Assembly: GCA_944349415.1 (NCBI GenBank)
Contig: CALVMX010000005.1
Location: forward strand, 1 to 53,257
Origin: an uncultured Clostridia bacterium
GTDB taxonomy: Bacteria; Bacillota; Clostridia; Christensenellales; UBA1242
Length of the DNA: 53,257 bases
Direction of reading: 5' to 3'
Positions 51,312-53,257 of the stretch are shown here, piece by piece. The translations under genes were made by a program, and so were the position numbers. Position 1 is the stretch's first letter, and every line of letters begins with the position of its first letter. The notes beneath the pieces were generated by a model. The model was not told where the DNA came from and ran no database searches. It saw nothing but the letters and a program-made list of their open reading frames with translations.

Positions 51312-53257
51312 ATGAAAATTTCTTATAATTGGATTAAAGATTTTGTTGATATTGATATTCCTGTCGAAGAGCTCGCAGAAAAGCTTTCTACTTCGGGTTT
51401 TGAAGTTGAAGAATATGAATTTCAAAATAAACATTTACATGACGTATATGTTGGCAAAATAACAAAAATTGAAAAGCATCCAGAAGCGGATAGATTACAA
51501 GTATGTCAGGTCGATGTTGGGAATAAAAAAGTGCAAATCATAACTTCTGCAACCAATGTTTTTGAAGGTGCGGTTGTTCCTGTTGCTTTAGATGGGGCAG
51601 ATCTTGTTAATGGTGTGAAGATTAAACCAACAAATTTTCGTGGTGTCAAAAGTGAGGGAATGTTTTGTTCTGGAGAAGAGCTTGGAATTGACGAAAACTA
51701 TATTGAAGGTGGTGGAGTAAATGGCATTTTGATTTTGCCAAATGACATGAAAATTGGTGCGAAAATTGAAGATGCATTATTATTAAATGATGTCGTTTTA
51801 GATATTAATGTAACACCAAATCGTCCAGACTGCAACAGTGTTATTGGTATAGCTCGTGAGATTTGTGCTATTTACAATAAACCTTTTAAAGACGTCGATT
51901 ATTCATATAAAACTGTTGCTGGAAATGTAAAAGATTTCATTTCAGTTGAAGTTAAAACAGAAAAATGTCCTCGCTATATGGCAGCATATGTAAAAAATTT
52001 AAAACTGACTCGCTCGCCACTTTGGCTTCGTTCTCGCCTTTTTGCTGTTGGAATTAAGCCTATTAACACCATTGTTGACATAACAAATTATGTTCTTATT
52101 GAGCAGGGACAACCTATGCACGCGTTTGACTATAAACACCTTGCCGGTAGTAAAATTGTGGTGCGTGATGCCAAGGAAAATGAAAAAATCGCTGTTTTAA
52201 ATGGAAACACTTACACTTTAAATTCTGATGATATGGTTATCGCAGACAGTGTTAAACCGGTGGTTATTGCAGGAGTTATTGGTGGAGTCAATTCTTGTGT
52301 GGAAAAAGATACCACTGAAACAGTTTTTGAATGTGCAGTTTTTGATCTTAAAAGTGTGAGACTTACAAGTCGTAAAATCGGTGTTATGACTGATTCTTCT
52401 TTGAGATACTCAAAAGGAGTTTATCTTCAAAGTCCTATTAAAGCAATAAAAAGAGCTTTAAATTTGGTGGATACTCTTGGCTGTGGAGATATTGTCAATG
52501 GAATTATTGACACTTGCAGTCAAAAAGACGTGACGGACAGAAAAATTGTGGCTTCAATTTCAAAAATTGATAAAATTTTGGGAATTGAAATTGACAGAGA
52601 AAAAGTCCTTCAAATTTTAAACGGTCTTGGAATTAAGGCAAGTTTAAATGGAGATGAACTAACTTGTGTTCTTCCATACTATCGTGAAGATATTGAAAAT
52701 GAAAACGATTTAGCTGAAGAACTTATTCGCATTTATGGCTATGATGTTTATAATAACGTTGACGGTGTGGCTTTTGAAAATTCTTCCACCACAATTGGAG
52801 CATATGAGCCAAGACTTGTTATGGAAAATAAATTGAAAAATGAACTTGTTGATTTTGGTTTCTATGAAACGTTGAATTATTCTCTTTATTCGCCTTCGGC
52901 TATCGACAAACTTATGATTAATGACGAGAGGAAGAATGTTATTAAACTTGCAAATCCTATTAGTGATGATTTGTCAACTGTCAGAACTGTTATGGCTCAT
53001 GCACTTCTTCTTGATATTCATTATAATTTGTCAGTTGGGAACAAAAATTTGAGATTTTTCGAGGTTGGAAGGGTATATCAGCCAAAAGCTTTACCTCTTA
53101 CAGAATTGCCTGTTGAAAATAACAGACTTTCAATCGCTGTTTGCGAGGAGGGCTATGATTTCTTTGATTTAAAAAATGTAATAGAAAATTTACTTGTTTC
53201 TTTTCCTCTTGATTACAAACTGGAAAGATCGACTGAGCCATATCTTCACAGTGGTGT
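51312..53257 (+). CDS. pheT: Phenylalanyl-tRNA synthetase beta subunit (3' end outside window)
   Basis: Editing and tRNA-binding subunit of PheRS. The frame is open from the ATG at 51312 (AGGAGAT upstream) to the end of the window, 648 codons, with no stop reached. Visible parts are MKISYNWIKDFVDIDIP, the EMAP-like tRNA-binding OB domain (KIEKHPEADRLQVCQVDVG), the B3/B4 editing core (PINTIVDITNYVLIEQGQPMHAFD), the B5 domain and the start of the pseudo-catalytic core (FYETLNYSLYSP, FFEVGRVY). The FDX-ACB C-terminus lies beyond the window. Confidence 0.97.
   Translation, partial: MKISYNWIKDFVDIDIPVEELAEKLSTSGFEVEEYEFQNKHLHDVYVGKITKIEKHPEADRLQVCQVDVGNKKVQIITSATNVFEGAVVPVALDGADLVNGVKIKPTNFRGVKSEGMFCSGEELGIDENYIEGGGVNGILILPNDMKIGAKIEDALLLNDVVLDINVTPNRPDCNSVIGIAREICAIYNKPFKDVDYSYKTVAGNVKDFISVEVKTEKCPRYMAAYVKNLKLTRSPLWLRSRLFAVGIKPINTIVDITNYVLIEQGQPMHAFDYKHLAGSKIVVRDAKENEKIAVLNGNTYTLNSDDMVIADSVKPVVIAGVIGGVNSCVEKDTTETVFECAVFDLKSVRLTSRKIGVMTDSSLRYSKGVYLQSPIKAIKRALNLVDTLGCGDIVNGIIDTCSQKDVTDRKIVASISKIDKILGIEIDREKVLQILNGLGIKASLNGDELTCVLPYYREDIENENDLAEELIRIYGYDVYNNVDGVAFENSSTTIGAYEPRLVMENKLKNELVDFGFYETLNYSLYSPSAIDKLMINDERKNVIKLANPISDDLSTVRTVMAHALLLDIHYNLSVGNKNLRFFEVGRVYQPKALPLTELPVENNRLSIAVCEEGYDFFDLKNVIENLLVSFPLDYKLERSTEPYLHSG

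Overview
The window is a contiguous, strongly AT-rich piece of chromosome from a Gram-positive-type bacterium, most likely an uncultured member of the Bacillota (Clostridia-like). This rests on the rpsB-tsf-frr-uppS-cdsA-rseP and rimP-nusA-ylxR-ylxQ-infB-rbfA-nrnA-truB gene orders, a PolC-type protein at the usual polC position, a large Bacillus-type SRP RNA next to tadA, a Phe T-box in front of pheS, strong GGAGG ribosome-binding sites and TTGACA/TATAAT promoters. TGA is a normal stop codon. No prophage, transposase, CRISPR array, rRNA or tRNA gene was seen.

Layout. 1-5049: partial ileS, an rRNA-type methyltransferase, an RluA-type pseudouridine synthase and oligoendopeptidase F. 5050-16700: an accessory stretch with a Cys-rich miniprotein, a tandem hairpin array, two SDR oxidoreductases, a SHOCT membrane protein, a 1563-residue secreted GLUG-repeat protein, a small-multidrug-export-type membrane protein, a PadR regulator fused to a membrane domain, and a YgjP-like metalloprotein. 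16785-25850: lysS, nth, obgE, a second hairpin array, yhbY, rsfS, an LMW phosphatase, rpiB, a degenerate glycosyltransferase, gapA and an unknown gene. 26090-30132: a YtxH-like protein, SRP RNA and tadA, two CPBP proteases and rlmH. 30250-45983: the translation and envelope cluster, from rpsB to efp. 46141-51247: a frameshifted lipoprotein, ruvX-DUF1292, a perfect multi-hairpin element, a tiny Ser/Lys/Cys protein, an RluA-family enzyme, and T-box-pheS. 51312-end: partial pheT.

The translation cluster is split into separate transcription units by visible terminators and promoters: rpsB-tsf, frr-uppS-cdsA-rseP, the PolC-like gene alone, rimP to nfo-like, and efp. pyrH, dxr and proS, common in this cluster in Bacillus, are absent from it here.

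The most unusual points are these. (1) At least seven genes have a near-consensus promoter whose -10 box lies only 6-7 bases before the ATG with no Shine-Dalgarno, implying leaderless mRNAs; an eighth has a leader of about three bases. (2) The gene in the polC position keeps only the N-terminal, OB and proofreading exonuclease parts; the PHP and polymerase domains are missing. (3) There are two arrays of small hairpins with about 23 bp period, and a separate element of three abutting perfect hairpins inside a closing stem. (4) A dispersed palindrome with core TATGCA-N-TGCATA occurs upstream of pheT, upstream of an unknown gene and inside truB, with related arms upstream of the membrane-bound PadR gene.
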